Source: UBA4738 sp002413305
GTDB lineage: Bacteria > Actinomycetota > UBA4738
Assembly: GCA_036847185.1 (NCBI GenBank)
Contig: DAIUAM010000008.1
Location: forward strand, 1 to 64,000
Length of the DNA: 64,000 nucleotides
Direction: 5' to 3'
The notes beneath the pieces are model-generated. The model saw only the letters and a list, made by a program, of their open reading frames with translations. It made no database searches and was not told where the DNA came from. The position numbers and the translations under genes are program-made. Below, in pieces: positions 37,269 through 46,967 of the stretch (its first letter is position 1; every line of letters begins with the position of its first letter).

Positions 37269-39101
37269 CTACCGCTCCCGGGTTCGGGACCGATCCTTCT
37301 GGCGACCCTCGGCGGTCAGGATCACCTTGCGGAGCCTGACCGACTTCGGGGTGACTTCGACGCATTCGTCCTCTCGGATGAACTCCAGCGCCTGCTCCAA
37401 CGAAAGCTCGCGCGGGGGGATGAGCCGGACCAGCTCGTCCGATGTGGAGGAGCGCATGTTGGTCAGCTTCTTCTCCTTCGTCGGGTTCACGTCCATGTCC
37501 TCGGTACGCGCGTTCTCCCCCACGATCATGCCCTCGTAGACGAGGGTCCCCGGGCCGACGAACATCTCCCCGCGCTCCTGCAGGTTGAACAACGCGTACG
37601 CCGTGGTCGGCCCGCGCCGGTCGGCCACCAGCGAACCGGTGGGCCGGGTGCGGAGCTCGCCGTGCCAGGACTCGTAGCCCTCGAACACGTGATGGAGCTG
37701 GCCGGTCCCCCGCGTCTCGGTCATGAACTCGGTCCGGAAGCCGATCAGCCCGCGGGCCGGGACGAGGTACTCCATGCGGACCCAGCCGGTCCCGTGGTTC
37801 ACCATCTCCTCGAGCCGTCCCTTGCGTAGGGCAAGGAGCTGGGTGATGACGCCGAGATAGTCGTCGGGGGCGTCGACCGCGACGCGTTCGACCGGCTCGT
37901 GGACCTTCCCGTCGATCACCCGCGTCACCACCTGCGGCTTGCCCACGGTCAGCTCGAAGCCCTCGCGCCGCATCATCTCGACCAGGACCGCGAGCTGGAG
38001 CTCGCCCCGCCCCTGCACCTCCCACGCATCCGGCCGTTCGGGGATGTCCAGGACACGGATCGAGACGTTTCCGACCACTTCGGCCTCCAGCCGGCTCTTC
38101 ACCAGCCGGGCGGTGAGCTTCGAGCCGCCGTCCACGCCGGCCAGCGGCGCAGTGTTGATCCCGACCGTCATGGACAGCGAGGGTTCGTCGACATGCGTCA
38201 CGGGCAGCGCGTGCGGGTCGTCCGGATCGGCCAGCGTCTCCCCGATCGTCACGTCGGGAAGCCCGGCCACGGCGAAGATCTCCCCCGGCCCGGCCTCCTC
38301 CGCCGGGATGCGTTCCAGCGCTTCGGTCACGTACAGCTCGGTCACCTTCACCCGCTCGATCGAACCGTCCGCCCGGCACCACGCCACCTGCTGCCCGCGC
38401 TTGATCGAACCGTGCAGCATCCGGCACAGCGCCAGCCGCCCGACGTACGGCGACGCATCGAGGTTCGTCACCAGGGCCTGCAGAGGCCGCAAGGGGTCGA
38501 ACGCCGGCGCGGGGATGTGGTCCAGCAGCGTCTCGAACAACGGCTTCAGGTCGACGCCCGGCTGGAGCGGATCCAGCGAGGATTGCCCGGCCCGGGCGTT
38601 CGCGTACACGATGGGGAACTCGATCTGCTCGTCGGTGGCGTCGAGGTCGAGGAACAGTTCGAACACCTCGTTGACGACCTCACGGATGCGGGCGTCGGGG
38701 CGGTCGATCTTGTTGACGACCAGCACCACCGGCAGCCGCTTCTCCAGCGCCTTGCGGAGCACGAACCGCGTCTGCGGGAGCGGGCCCTCGCTGGCGTCGA
38801 CCAGGAGGAGCACGCCGTCGACCATGGTCAGGCCGCGTTCGACCTCACCGCCGAAGTCCGCGTGCCCCGGGGTGTCGACGATGTTGATCTTGACCCCGCC
38901 GTACCGGACGGCCGTGTTCTTCGCCAGGATCGTGATGCCCTTCTCGCGCTCCAGGTCGGTGTTGTCCAGGATCCGCTCGCCCATGTCCTGGTTCGCCCGG
39001 AACGCGCCGGTCTGCCACAGCATGGCGTCGACCAGTGTGGTCTTGCCGTGGTCGACGTGAGCCACGATGGCCACGTTTCGAAGGTCGGTGCGGCGTTCCA
39101 T
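37269..39101 (-). CDS. typA: Ribosome-associated translational GTPase TypA/BipA
   Basis: A 610-residue GTPase of the EF-G-like superfamily that helps 50S assembly and stress adaptation. G motifs are clear: G1 [16 protein letters not shown]2 region [18 protein letters not shown]3 [17 protein letters not shown]4 [12 protein letters not shown] domains III and V follow ([26 protein letters not shown]), with the TypA-specific [18 protein letters not shown] and a C-terminal domain ending in [17 protein letters not shown]. Length matches the family. Isolated gene, minus strand. Confidence 0.95.
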   Translation of the reverse strand: MERRTDLRNVAIVAHVDHGKTTLVDAMLWQTGAFRANQDMGERILDNTDLEREKGITILAKNTAVRYGGVKINIVDTPGHADFGGEVERGLTMVDGVLLLVDASEGPLPQTRFVLRKALEKRLPVVLVVNKIDRPDARIREVVNEVFELFLDLDATDEQIEFPIVYANARAGQSSLDPLQPGVDLKPLFETLLDHIPAPAFDPLRPLQALVTNLDASPYVGRLALCRMLHGSIKRGQQVAWCRADGSIERVKVTELYVTEALERIPAEEAGPGEIFAVAGLPDVTIGETLADPDDPHALPVTHVDEPSLSMTVGINTAPLAGVDGGSKLTARLVKSRLEAEVVGNVSIRVLDIPERPDAWEVQGRGELQLAVLVEMMRREGFELTVGKPQVVTRVIDGKVHEPVERVAVDAPDDYLGVITQLLALRKGRLEEMVNHGTGWVRMEYLVPARGLIGFRTEFMTETRGTGQLHHVFEGYESWHGELRTRPTGSLVADRRGPTTAYALFNLQERGEMFVGPGTLVYEGMIVGENARTEDMDVNPTKEKKLTNMRSSTSDELVRLIPPRELSLEQALEFIREDECVEVTPKSVRLRKVILTAEGRQKDRSRTRER

Positions 39102-39223
39102 GGCGAAGAGGGCTCTCCGGGTCGAGGTCGAGGGTCGAGGCGGATCCGCGGCCGGCTCGGCCGCTCCTCTCCAGTGTACGGGACGGAACGGGCGCGACCC
39201 GGAAGGATCGCGGAGAGAGCGCG

Positions 39224-40183
39224 TCAGGACATGAGGTCGCGGAACCGGGCGACATCCATGTTTCCCCCGGACAGGATGACGCCCACCCGCGTGCCGCCGA
39301 CGCGTTCGACCTTCCCGGCCAGCAGGGCGGCGACCCCGACCGCGCCGCTCGGTTCGACCACCAGCTTCATCCGCTCGAAGAGCAGGCGCATGGCCCCGAC
39401 GATCTCCTCGTCGGTGACGGTGACGATCCCGTCGACCAGGCGGCAGTTGACCTCGAAGGTGAGCGCGCCGGGCGTGGTGGCCTGCAGGCCATCGGCGATG
39501 GTCGCCGGGACGGTATCCAGGGCGACGCGGCGGCCGGCCTCCAGCGACCGGCGGGTGTCATCACCTGAAGACGGCTCCACGCCGACCACCGCGATCGACG
39601 GGTGGAGCGCCTTCGCGGCGGTGGCCGAACCGGCGATCAGTCCCCCGCCCCCCACCGGCACGAGCAGGGTGTCCAGCTGGCCGACCTGCTCCAGCAGCTC
39701 GAGCGCGGCCGTGCCCTGCCCGGCCATGACCCACGGGTCCTCGTAGGGCGGAACGAGTGTGAGCCCGCGCTCCTCGGCCAGCTGCCGGCCCAGCTCCGCG
39801 CGGTCCTCGGTGTAGCGGTCGTACAGGACGACCTCGGCCCCGTAGCCCCTGGCGGCATCCAGCTTCGAACCCGGTGCGTCCGAGGGCATCACGATCACCG
39901 CATGGGTGCCGATCAGGCGCGCCGCCAAAGCGACCGCCTGCGCGTGGTTCCCGGAGGAATACGAGGCCACGCCGTGCTGCAGCTCGGGCGGCGTCATGCG
40001 CGAGATCCGGATGTAGGCGCCGCGGAACTTGAACGCGCCCATCCGCTGGAAGCATTCGGCCTTCAGGAACACCCGCGCGCCGGCCAGCCCGTCCAGCGTC
40101 CGCGAGTTGAGGACCGGCGTCCGGTGCGCCACCCCGGCCAGGCGCGCGGCAGCGTCACGCACGTCGGACAGCTCGATGGGCAC
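39224..40183 (-). CDS. Threonine/serine dehydratase (catabolic type, no ACT domain)
   Basis: A 319-residue fold-type II PLP enzyme. It has the PLP lysine in GAFKFRGAY, the substrate loop [13 protein letters not shown], the phosphate-binding [11 protein letters not shown] and the Ser site in VILSGGNMD. It would deaminate threonine to 2-oxobutyrate or serine to pyruvate. No C-terminal regulatory domain is present, so it is the short catabolic form; a serine racemase activity is also possible in this family. The GTG at 40183 ([12 protein letters not shown]) has GAGG close upstream and gives the standard N-terminus. It is nine bases from the small basic gene on the same strand, so they may be co-transcribed. 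Confidence 0.9.
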   Translation of the reverse strand: MPIELSDVRDAAARLAGVAHRTPVLNSRTLDGLAGARVFLKAECFQRMGAFKFRGAYIRISRMTPPELQHGVASYSSGNHAQAVALAARLIGTHAVIVMPSDAPGSKLDAARGYGAEVVLYDRYTEDRAELGRQLAEERGLTLVPPYEDPWVMAGQGTAALELLEQVGQLDTLLVPVGGGGLIAGSATAAKALHPSIAVVGVEPSSGDDTRRSLEAGRRVALDTVPATIADGLQATTPGALTFEVNCRLVDGIVTVTDEEIVGAMRLLFERMKLVVEPSGAVGVAALLAGKVERVGGTRVGVILSGGNMDVARFRDLMS

Positions 40184-40191
40184 GAGCCTCG

Positions 40192-40299
40192 CTACCGGGC
40201 GGTCTTCTTCTTCTCCTGCTTGGCCGCCCGCTTCTCCTTCAAGCTGTGCTGTGCGGTCTTCTTCGAACCCTTCGTCCCGCCCTTGTCCTTGTTCGCCAT
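40192..40299 (-). CDS. 35-residue lysine-rich protein
   Basis: ATG at 40299 to TAG at 40192 encodes a 35-residue chain starting MANKDKGGTKGSKKTAQHSL and ending KEKRAAKQEKKKTAR. Fourteen of 35 residues are Lys or Arg, and there are no Cys or aromatic residues. GAGCGAGG lies six bases before the start. Short basic proteins with a KxSLKEKRAAKK pattern are common and conserved in actinobacteria but have no known function; binding to RNA, ribosome or DNA is a guess. It is too short for most gene callers. It is nine bases upstream of the threonine dehydratase on the same strand. Confidence 0.75.
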   Translation of the reverse strand: MANKDKGGTKGSKKTAQHSLKEKRAAKQEKKKTAR

Positions 40300-40479
40300 G
40301 GAAACCTCGCTCTCGAAGCGGCCGACGACTCACGCGGCGTTGTGAATCTCCATCGTGCGCGAGCATGCGGCACTCGTCAAGGAGAGCCTTGCCCCGCGGG
40401 CCCGCCGACTCCTGGGTCCCTGCGCTACTCTCGACGCTCGCGACCACCGACCCACTCACGTTTTCGAAGGAGCCGGACC

Positions 40480-43026
40480 TTGGGGACCAAGAACAACCTC
40501 ACGTTGGACGAGGCCCGCGAGCGGGCCGCCCTGGTTTCCGATCCCCGCTACGACATCACGCTCGACCTCACCGGCGAGCGTTCGTTCCGCTCGGAGACCG
40601 TCATCCGCTTCCGGTGCTCCGGGCCGGGCGCGGAGACCTTCGTCGACCTGACCGCGAACGAGGTGCTGAGCATCGAGCTGAACGGCGGCGCGATCGAGCC
40701 GGACCTGGCCTACGACGACAACCGGATCCGGCTGACCGGCCTGGCGTCGGAGAACGAGCTCCGGATCGTCGCCGACTGCACGTTCTTCGGAGCGGAGTTC
40801 GGGATGCACCGCTTCGTCGACCCGGTCGACTCGAACGTCTACGCCCACACGCACTTCGAACCCTTCGGCGCGCACCGCGTCTACGCGTGCTTCGACCAGC
40901 CCGATCTCAAGGGCGAGTTCGACTTCCACGCCGTCGTGCCGGAGGGTTGGCTGGCCATCTCGAACGCCCGGCCCGCCGGGGATCCGGAGCCCGCCGGCCC
41001 CGACACCGTCCGCTGGTCCTTCGAGACCACCAGGCGGATCTCCACCTACATCACCGCGGTGTGCGCCGGGCCCTACCACGCGGTCCGTGAGCGGCACCGG
41101 GACATCGACCTCGGGCTGTACTGCCGGCAATCGCTGGCCCCGTTCATGGACTCGGACGAGCTGTTCGAGATCACCCGCCAGGGGTTCGACTTCTTCGAGC
41201 CGGCGTTCGGCTACCCCTACATGTTCGGCGGGAAGTACGACCAGATCTTCATCCCGGAGTCGAACACCGGCGCCATGGAGGACGCGGCCTGCGTCACGTT
41301 CAACGACATCTACCTGTTCCGGTCGCGGGTGACCGACGCCGCCCGCGAGCGTCGCGCGGAGACGATCCTCCACGAGATGGCGCACATGTGGTTCGGCGAC
41401 CTGGTGACCATGGAGTGGTGGAACGACCTGTGGCTGAACGAGAGCTTCGCCTCGTACATGGCCGTGTTGTCGCAGACCGAGGCCACCCGGTGGAAGGACG
41501 CGTGGGCGACGTTCGCCGACACCGAGAAGGGCTGGGCGCTCCGGCAGGACCAGCTACCGACCACCCACCCCATCGTGGCCGACGTGCCGGACGTCGAATC
41601 GGTCCACCTGAACTTCGACGGGATCAGCTACGCGAAAGGCGCGAGCGCCCTGCGCCAGCTGGTGGCGTGGGTCGGCAAGGACCGGTTCCTGGAGGGCGTG
41701 CGGACGTACTGCAAGCGACACGAGTTCGCGAACGCCCGCCTCGACGACTTCCTCGTCGCGCTGGAACAGGTCTCCGGCCGAGACCTGCACGAATGGTCGA
41801 AGCTGTGGCTCGAAACGGCGGGCGTGAACACGCTGCGGGCCGACTTCGCGGACGCGGGCGACGGCACGTTCGGATCGTTCGCGCTGGCCCAAACCGCGCC
41901 CGAGGCGTGGCCGACCCTGCGGCCCCACCGGGTCGCGGTCGGACTCTACGACCGGGAGCCCGACGGCCTGCGCCTCCGGCGGCGCGTCGAGTTCGACGCG
42001 GTCGGGGCGCGGACGGGCGTGCCCGACCTGGCCGGGGAGCGGATCCCCGACCTCACGCTCGTCAACGACGGGGACCTCACCTTCGCCAAGATCCGGCTGG
42101 ACGAACGGTCGCTCCGGACAGTCGTCGAACACCTCAGGGAGATGGTCGACTCGCTGGCCCTCGCGCTGTGCTGGACCGCCTGCTGGGACATGACCCGGGA
42201 CGGCGAGATGGCGGCCCGGGACTACCTTCGACTGGTGATCGAGAACATCGCCCGGGAGACGAAGGTCGGCGTGGTGCAGAGCCTGCTGACACAGGCGGCC
42301 GGCGCCGTGTACATCTACGGCGACCCGGCGAACCGACCCGCCGCCGGAGGCGCCCTGGCGGATGCCTCGTTCGGGGGGCTGGGGGCGGCCGAGCCCGGCA
42401 GCGACCATCAGCTGGCGTGGGCCCGTTCCTTCGCCTCCTCCGCCCGCAGCGAGGAGCACCTGGCGACGGTCCGCGGCCTGCTCGACGGGAGCGTCACCTT
42501 CGACGGGCTGGCCATCGACACGGAGCTCCGGTGGCACCTCGTCCGCACGCTGGCCGCAGCCGGGGCGATCGGGGAGGACTCGATCCAGGCCGAACTCGCC
42601 CGCGACCCGAGCGACCGTGGGACGCGGCACGCCGCTTCCGCCCGGGCGGGCCGCCCCGACGCCACGGCCAAGGAGTGGGCGTGGCGGGTGATCACCGAGG
42701 AGGACGACAAGCCGTTGGCTCTGGTGAGTGAGGTCATGGCCGGCTTCCACCAGGCCGGGCAGGAGGAGCTCCTCCGGCCGTTCCGCGACCGATACTTCGA
42801 AGCGCTGCCGAAGGTGTGGGAGACGAAGGACCTCCCCGACGCGCTCGCCTTCGGAGGCCGCATGTACCCGCACCCGCTCATCGAACAGGAGACGCTGGAC
42901 CGGACCGACGCGTACCTGGCCGGACCCTCCGTCCCCGCGCCGGTCCGAAGGATGCTGCTGGAGGGCCGCGACGGAGTGCGACGTGCGCTTCGGACCCGCG
43001 AGGTGGATGCGGGCAGGGCCGGCTGA
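40480..43026 (+). CDS. pepN: Aminopeptidase N (M1 family zinc metallopeptidase)
   Basis: An 848-residue M1 peptidase, the typical actinobacterial PepN size. The start is TTG at 40480 with AAGGAG eight bases upstream. The N-terminal saddle domain is followed by an exopeptidase motif that reads GAMED instead of the usual GAMEN, the zinc site HEMAHMWFGDLVTMEWWNDLWLNES (HExxH plus the distant Glu) and a SYAKGASALRQL segment with the transition-state Tyr a little upstream of ALRQL. The C-terminal ERAP1-like helical domain is complete. It removes N-terminal residues from peptides in the cytoplasm. It is divergent from the small basic gene. Confidence 0.93.
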   Translation: MGTKNNLTLDEARERAALVSDPRYDITLDLTGERSFRSETVIRFRCSGPGAETFVDLTANEVLSIELNGGAIEPDLAYDDNRIRLTGLASENELRIVADCTFFGAEFGMHRFVDPVDSNVYAHTHFEPFGAHRVYACFDQPDLKGEFDFHAVVPEGWLAISNARPAGDPEPAGPDTVRWSFETTRRISTYITAVCAGPYHAVRERHRDIDLGLYCRQSLAPFMDSDELFEITRQGFDFFEPAFGYPYMFGGKYDQIFIPESNTGAMEDAACVTFNDIYLFRSRVTDAARERRAETILHEMAHMWFGDLVTMEWWNDLWLNESFASYMAVLSQTEATRWKDAWATFADTEKGWALRQDQLPTTHPIVADVPDVESVHLNFDGISYAKGASALRQLVAWVGKDRFLEGVRTYCKRHEFANARLDDFLVALEQVSGRDLHEWSKLWLETAGVNTLRADFADAGDGTFGSFALAQTAPEAWPTLRPHRVAVGLYDREPDGLRLRRRVEFDAVGARTGVPDLAGERIPDLTLVNDGDLTFAKIRLDERSLRTVVEHLREMVDSLALALCWTACWDMTRDGEMAARDYLRLVIENIARETKVGVVQSLLTQAAGAVYIYGDPANRPAAGGALADASFGGLGAAEPGSDHQLAWARSFASSARSEEHLATVRGLLDGSVTFDGLAIDTELRWHLVRTLAAAGAIGEDSIQAELARDPSDRGTRHAASARAGRPDATAKEWAWRVITEEDDKPLALVSEVMAGFHQAGQEELLRPFRDRYFEALPKVWETKDLPDALAFGGRMYPHPLIEQETLDRTDAYLAGPSVPAPVRRMLLEGRDGVRRALRTREVDAGRAG

Positions 43027-43063
43027 GTCGCCTGCGTGCCCTCATCGCTCTGAACGGCCCGGC

Positions 43064-43933
43064 TCAGTGGCCGGCGCCGGGACCTTCGTAGCGCTTCTCG
43101 CCGGCTTCGACCCGCACCACCAGCCTGTTCTCCTCGAGCGGGAGCGCGCAGGTGGCGAACGCGGTGAACACGCACGGCGGGTTGTACGCGCGGTTGAAGT
43201 CCAGCACGACGATGCCGCGCCCGTCCGGCGCCTGGGCGTAGAGGTACCGGCCACCGGCGAACGAGTCGGTCCCGTTGGTCCGGTCCCCGAAGACGAGGAA
43301 CAGCTCGTCCTCGCCAGGCTCCTGGAACGCCACCAGCCGGCACGGCGCCCCGGCCAGGTCGAACCGCAGGACGCCGGGCGTGGCATAGGTTTGTCCCGTC
43401 CCGAGGACGTCGGGCGCCAGGACCGACGCATCTGCGGGGAGCGGTTCGAAGCGCGCTTCCACCCGCCACCGCGCGTCGACCGGCCAGCGTTCGATCCCAC
43501 CGAACCGCTCCCGGGCCGGCGCCCCCGCGTCCTTCACCCGCACCGCCCGGTGCCCCTCCCGCTCGATGACGAAGAACGTCAGCGCGTCCAGCCGGAGCCG
43601 GGTCGGCTCGCGCCCACCCCGGTCGTCCAAGAGCTCGATGGCTCGCGACACCGCCCCGGCTGGGCCGAGGAGTCCCTCCACGCCCGGTGCGGCGTCCAGC
43701 CGGATGCCGACGTCCGAGACCAGGATCGAACCCAGCCGCTCCGGCCCGCCTGGCAGGCGCACCCGGTTCGCCGGTCCCGACCCGATGGTGTTGGCTCCGG
43801 GCTCGAGCCACTCGAGCCCCACGACCGTGAGCCAGCCGTCGTCGGCGGTGAGTCGTTCGAGGCGGCGCGCCGCCCAGGCATCGACCTCGCGGACATGATC
43901 GTGAGAGGGTTCGGGCTCCGGTGGTTCGGCCAT
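43064..43933 (-). CDS. DUF1684 family protein
   Basis: A 289-residue soluble protein. It starts HDHVREVDAWAARRLERLTADDGWLTVVGLEWLEPGANTIG, the characteristic opening of DUF1684 proteins (WR..R...L....GWL.L.GL.WL..G....G). The C-terminal half has the conserved YLYAQAPDGRGIVVLDFNRAYNPPCVFTAFATCALPLEENRL. No signal peptide is seen. Members are widespread in actinobacteria and other groups with no established biochemical function. It converges on pepN (37-base gap) and is read in the same direction as the PspC module, but it is separated from it. Confidence 0.85.
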   Translation of the reverse strand: MAEPPEPEPSHDHVREVDAWAARRLERLTADDGWLTVVGLEWLEPGANTIGSGPANRVRLPGGPERLGSILVSDVGIRLDAAPGVEGLLGPAGAVSRAIELLDDRGGREPTRLRLDALTFFVIEREGHRAVRVKDAGAPARERFGGIERWPVDARWRVEARFEPLPADASVLAPDVLGTGQTYATPGVLRFDLAGAPCRLVAFQEPGEDELFLVFGDRTNGTDSFAGGRYLYAQAPDGRGIVVLDFNRAYNPPCVFTAFATCALPLEENRLVVRVEAGEKRYEGPGAGH

Positions 43934-43955
43934 GGGCCGACGCTACCATCCCCGT

Positions 43956-44264
43956 TCAGTCGTCCCGCCCGGCTTCCTCCGGGTCGTCCTCGAGGATGTC
44001 GACAGGTGAGCTCGCCGCTTCGGGCGCCGGCGTCGCGCCGGCACTCGGCGAGCCGGCGGCAGGCTGCGGCCGCCACCGCTGCTCGCCCTCCCGCCGGGCG
44101 GCCAGGATGACGATCAGCACGCCCAACACGATCAGCGGGGCCGACCACACCCACCACAGGTGCAGCCGGTTCAGGTCGACGTGGGCGAACAGGAACGTCA
44201 TCCCGATCAGGGCGAACGTCGCGCCAAACACCAGCGAGAACGGATCCGTCCGGTGACGCCTCAT
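43956..44264 (-). CDS. Small membrane protein of the PspC module
   Basis: A 102-residue protein with two hydrophobic segments (LVFGATFALIGMTFLFA and WVWSAPLIVLGVLIVILAA) and a charged, Pro/Ala/Glu-rich C-terminal tail ending in DILEDDPEEAGRDD. Its ATG at 44264 overlaps the stop of the PspC/LiaF-like gene as ATGA, so the two are made together and may interact. No named family is recognised. Confidence 0.75.
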   Translation of the reverse strand: MRRHRTDPFSLVFGATFALIGMTFLFAHVDLNRLHLWWVWSAPLIVLGVLIVILAARREGEQRWRPQPAAGSPSAGATPAPEAASSPVDILEDDPEEAGRDD

Positions 44265-45511
44265 CGCTCCACCTCCACCTGTCCGAACGAGGTCTCCAGA
44301 TCGAGGTTCACCGTGCCCGCCCCGCGTGGAGCCCGGGTGCTTCGGAACACGTCCAGCGTGAACCCGTCGAACCGCTCCCCGTACAGGTCCACCTCGCCGG
44401 CCCCCGTCTGGGCGTGGACGTTCACAGTGACGCCCGTCGGGACGATGACTTTCAGGTGACCGGCCACCGCCGTGGCCCGCACGGAGACCCGCTGCTCCGA
44501 GAGCGGCAGGTCCCGGAGGTCCAGCACGAACTGCCCGGCCACCTGGTGGTACACGGGTCGGAGTGCAGCGAGCGTCTGGGGACGTTCCAGGCGGTCTCCG
44601 CTCCCGCCGGCGAACGGGACCCGGATCAGGCTCGCGGCCAGCAGGAACGGCACCACCAGGATCGCCGGCACGATCAGCCACCGGGCCCTCCCCCACCACG
44701 AGCCCACGAAGATCCCGATCCCCAGCATCGACAGCGCCAGGGCCAGATACTGGTGCAGCGACAGGTGGACCGCGTTCCCCGCGTCCAGCAACGACGCCAC
44801 CCCGACCACCAGGAGGACCAGGCCGATGGTCAGCCATCCCAGCGACGAACGTTCCCGCCGGCGCCGGGGCGCCACGTAGCCGACCGGCGGCGCGGGGGAC
44901 GCCACCGGCACGGCGGGCACGTCGGACACGGCGGGTGGGGCCGCCGGGGGAAGGGAGGCGGCCGGCGTCACCCACGGATCCACCGCGGGCGGGGTGGCTT
45001 CGGCCGTGGCGGCATCGCCCGAGGTGACGGGCGGAACCGCCGTGCCGGCGTCGCGATGCTGCTTGAAGAGCACGATGCCCAGGGCGATCAGCGCGATCCC
45101 CCACACGATGTCGCCCCGCCAGAACCGGGTGTGGCTGGCCAGCACGGCGAAGCCGAAGATGACCAGCGCGATCCCGACCCAGGCGGGCGATCCCTGCAGC
45201 CGCCGGCGGAGGCCTTCGCTCCGCTGGGCCCGCCGACCCGGTTGCACGCCTGGGACGGCCGGGGCGGGCGGGATGATCCACCAGGCCAGCCCGTACACCA
45301 GCACCCCCAGCCCGCCCAGGAGGGTGATCAGCACGAACCCGACCCGGAACAGCACCGGGTCGATGTCGAAGTACTCGCCCAGGCCGGCAGCCACGCCGGC
45401 CACCATGCCGAGGTCGGGGCGTCGGTACAGCCGGCGGATGTCGTGCGGAGCGCCCGGGTGGGGGCCGGCGCCGGAGCCCGGGGCGGAGCCCGCGTTCGTC
45501 TGTGCGTCCAT
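44261..45511 (-). CDS. PspC-domain membrane protein with LiaF-like C-terminus
   Basis: A 416-residue protein. Residues about 25-85 are a PspC domain (RRLYRRPDLGMVAGVAAGLGEYFDIDP, then a helix VGFVLITLLGGLGVLVYGLAWWIIPP). Two more hydrophobic pairs flank a Pro/Ala-rich linker, and the C-terminal ~110 residues form a beta-rich domain with VIVPTGVTVNVHAQTGAGEVDLYGE like LiaF/DUF4097-type adhesin folds. The pair of PspC plus LiaF-like parts is known from envelope-stress sensing. It is divergent from the histidine kinase at 45699, which has its own PspC domain. The ATG at 45511 is chosen; upstream in-frame sequence lacks family similarity. Confidence 0.85.
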   Translation of the reverse strand: MDAQTNAGSAPGSGAGPHPGAPHDIRRLYRRPDLGMVAGVAAGLGEYFDIDPVLFRVGFVLITLLGGLGVLVYGLAWWIIPPAPAVPGVQPGRRAQRSEGLRRRLQGSPAWVGIALVIFGFAVLASHTRFWRGDIVWGIALIALGIVLFKQHRDAGTAVPPVTSGDAATAEATPPAVDPWVTPAASLPPAAPPAVSDVPAVPVASPAPPVGYVAPRRRRERSSLGWLTIGLVLLVVGVASLLDAGNAVHLSLHQYLALALSMLGIGIFVGSWWGRARWLIVPAILVVPFLLAASLIRVPFAGGSGDRLERPQTLAALRPVYHQVAGQFVLDLRDLPLSEQRVSVRATAVAGHLKVIVPTGVTVNVHAQTGAGEVDLYGERFDGFTLDVFRSTRAPRGAGTVNLDLETSFGQVEVER

Positions 45512-45698
45512 GCAGGCATCATGGGCTCGCCCGGTTCCCGTCCACATCAGGACTTTCCCGGAGACGAACCCTGACCCGCCCGCCGGCCACCTCAGGGACC
45601 TTGCCCATGGTTCGGGCCGGTCCCGTGTGAGAGCATCGCCTCGACGGGGGGCGGTTCGAAGCGACCTCCCGACCCCAGAACCGTTCCGCGGAGCACCG

Positions 45699-46967
45699 AT
45701 GCGCCGAACCCTCCAGGCTTCGACACCGACCCCTCGGCCTCGCCGCCTGGCCGTCCTGACCCGGAGCCGGACCGACCGCGTGCTGGCCGGGGTGGCCGGC
45801 GGGATCGGCGAACGCCTGGGGGTCGATCCGGTGGTGGTGCGGCTGGCGTTCGTCGTGCTGGCCTTCGCCGGTGGGTTCGGCGTGCTGCTGTACCTGTTCG
45901 GCTGGTTGATCGGACCGGAGGCGCCGGAGGGAACCGAACCCCGCCCCGCGCCCGGCACGGAGACCGGCGTGCGGCAGATCGTGTCGGTGGCCCTGGTGGT
46001 GGCCGGCGGGCTCCTGCTGCTTCGGACCGGCGGCCTGTGGTTCGGCGACGCCGTGGTGTGGCCGGTGGCGCTGGCCGCGTTCGGCTCGGCCATCATCTGG
46101 ACCCGGACGGACGAATCCGGGCGGGCGCGCTGGCTGCGATTCGCCAGCACGCTGTCCGGCCGTCCTCTGGACGCCGCCGCGCTCGGCCGGCCGACCCGGG
46201 GCAGGATCGCCGCCGGTGCGGTCCTGGTCCTGGCCGGCATGGCGACCTTCCTGGTGGCGAACAACTCTCAGTCGGCCCTGCGGACGCTGTTCTTCGCGGT
46301 GCTGGTCAGCGTGACCGGGCTCGGGCTGATCCTGGCACCCTGGATGTGGCAGCTCGGGCGGCAGCTGGCCGAGGAGCGCCGCGAGCGCATCCGGTCCGAG
46401 GAGCGGTCCGAGGTGGCCGCCCACCTCCACGACTCGGTCCTCCAGACGCTGGCCCTGATCCAGCGTTCGACCTCGCCCGAGGAGATGACCTCCCTGGCCC
46501 GGGTCCAGGAGCGCGAGCTGCGGGCGTGGCTCTACGGGCGGAACGGGCGGCGAGCGCCGGCCGAGGGATCTGCGCGGACGCTGGGGGCGGCCTTCGATCA
46601 GATGGCCGGACGGGTCGAAGGCATCCACCACGTGCCCGTCGACCTGGTCACGGTCGGGGACTGCCCGATGGACGATCGCCTGACCGCGCTGATCGACGCG
46701 GCCGGCGAAGCGGCGAGCAACGCCGCGCGGCATTCCGGGGCCGGCCTGGTTTCCGTCTACGTCGAAGCCGCCCCCGAGGCGGTGAGCGTCTACGTCCGCG
46801 ACGAGGGCGTCGGGTTCGAAACGGGGAACCTCCCGCCCGACCGGGGCGGCATCGCCCAGTCGATCGTGGGGAGGATGGAGCGCAACGGCGGCCTGGCCAC
46901 GGTGACCAGCAAGCCGGCGGAGGGGACCGAGGTCCATCTGCGGATGCCGCGGAGGCTGTCATCGTGA
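45699..46967 (+). CDS. PspC-domain sensor histidine kinase
   Basis: A 422-residue membrane kinase. Residues about 18-75 form a PspC domain (RTDRVLAGVAGGIGERLGVDP, then FVVLAFAGGFGVLLYLFGWLIGP), followed by about four further helices to residue 225. The catalytic part has the H-box EVAAHLHDSVLQTLALIQR of the NarX/DesK (HisKA_3-like) type, an N-box AASNAARHSGAG, and a G-box VRDEGVGFE. The final EGTEVHLRMP completes the ATPase fold. The stop overlaps the regulator gene as GTGA. It probably senses envelope or membrane stress; the signal is unknown. Confidence 0.9.
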   Translation: MRRTLQASTPTPRPRRLAVLTRSRTDRVLAGVAGGIGERLGVDPVVVRLAFVVLAFAGGFGVLLYLFGWLIGPEAPEGTEPRPAPGTETGVRQIVSVALVVAGGLLLLRTGGLWFGDAVVWPVALAAFGSAIIWTRTDESGRARWLRFASTLSGRPLDAAALGRPTRGRIAAGAVLVLAGMATFLVANNSQSALRTLFFAVLVSVTGLGLILAPWMWQLGRQLAEERRERIRSEERSEVAAHLHDSVLQTLALIQRSTSPEEMTSLARVQERELRAWLYGRNGRRAPAEGSARTLGAAFDQMAGRVEGIHHVPVDLVTVGDCPMDDRLTALIDAAGEAASNAARHSGAGLVSVYVEAAPEAVSVYVRDEGVGFETGNLPPDRGGIAQSIVGRMERNGGLATVTSKPAEGTEVHLRMPRRLSS

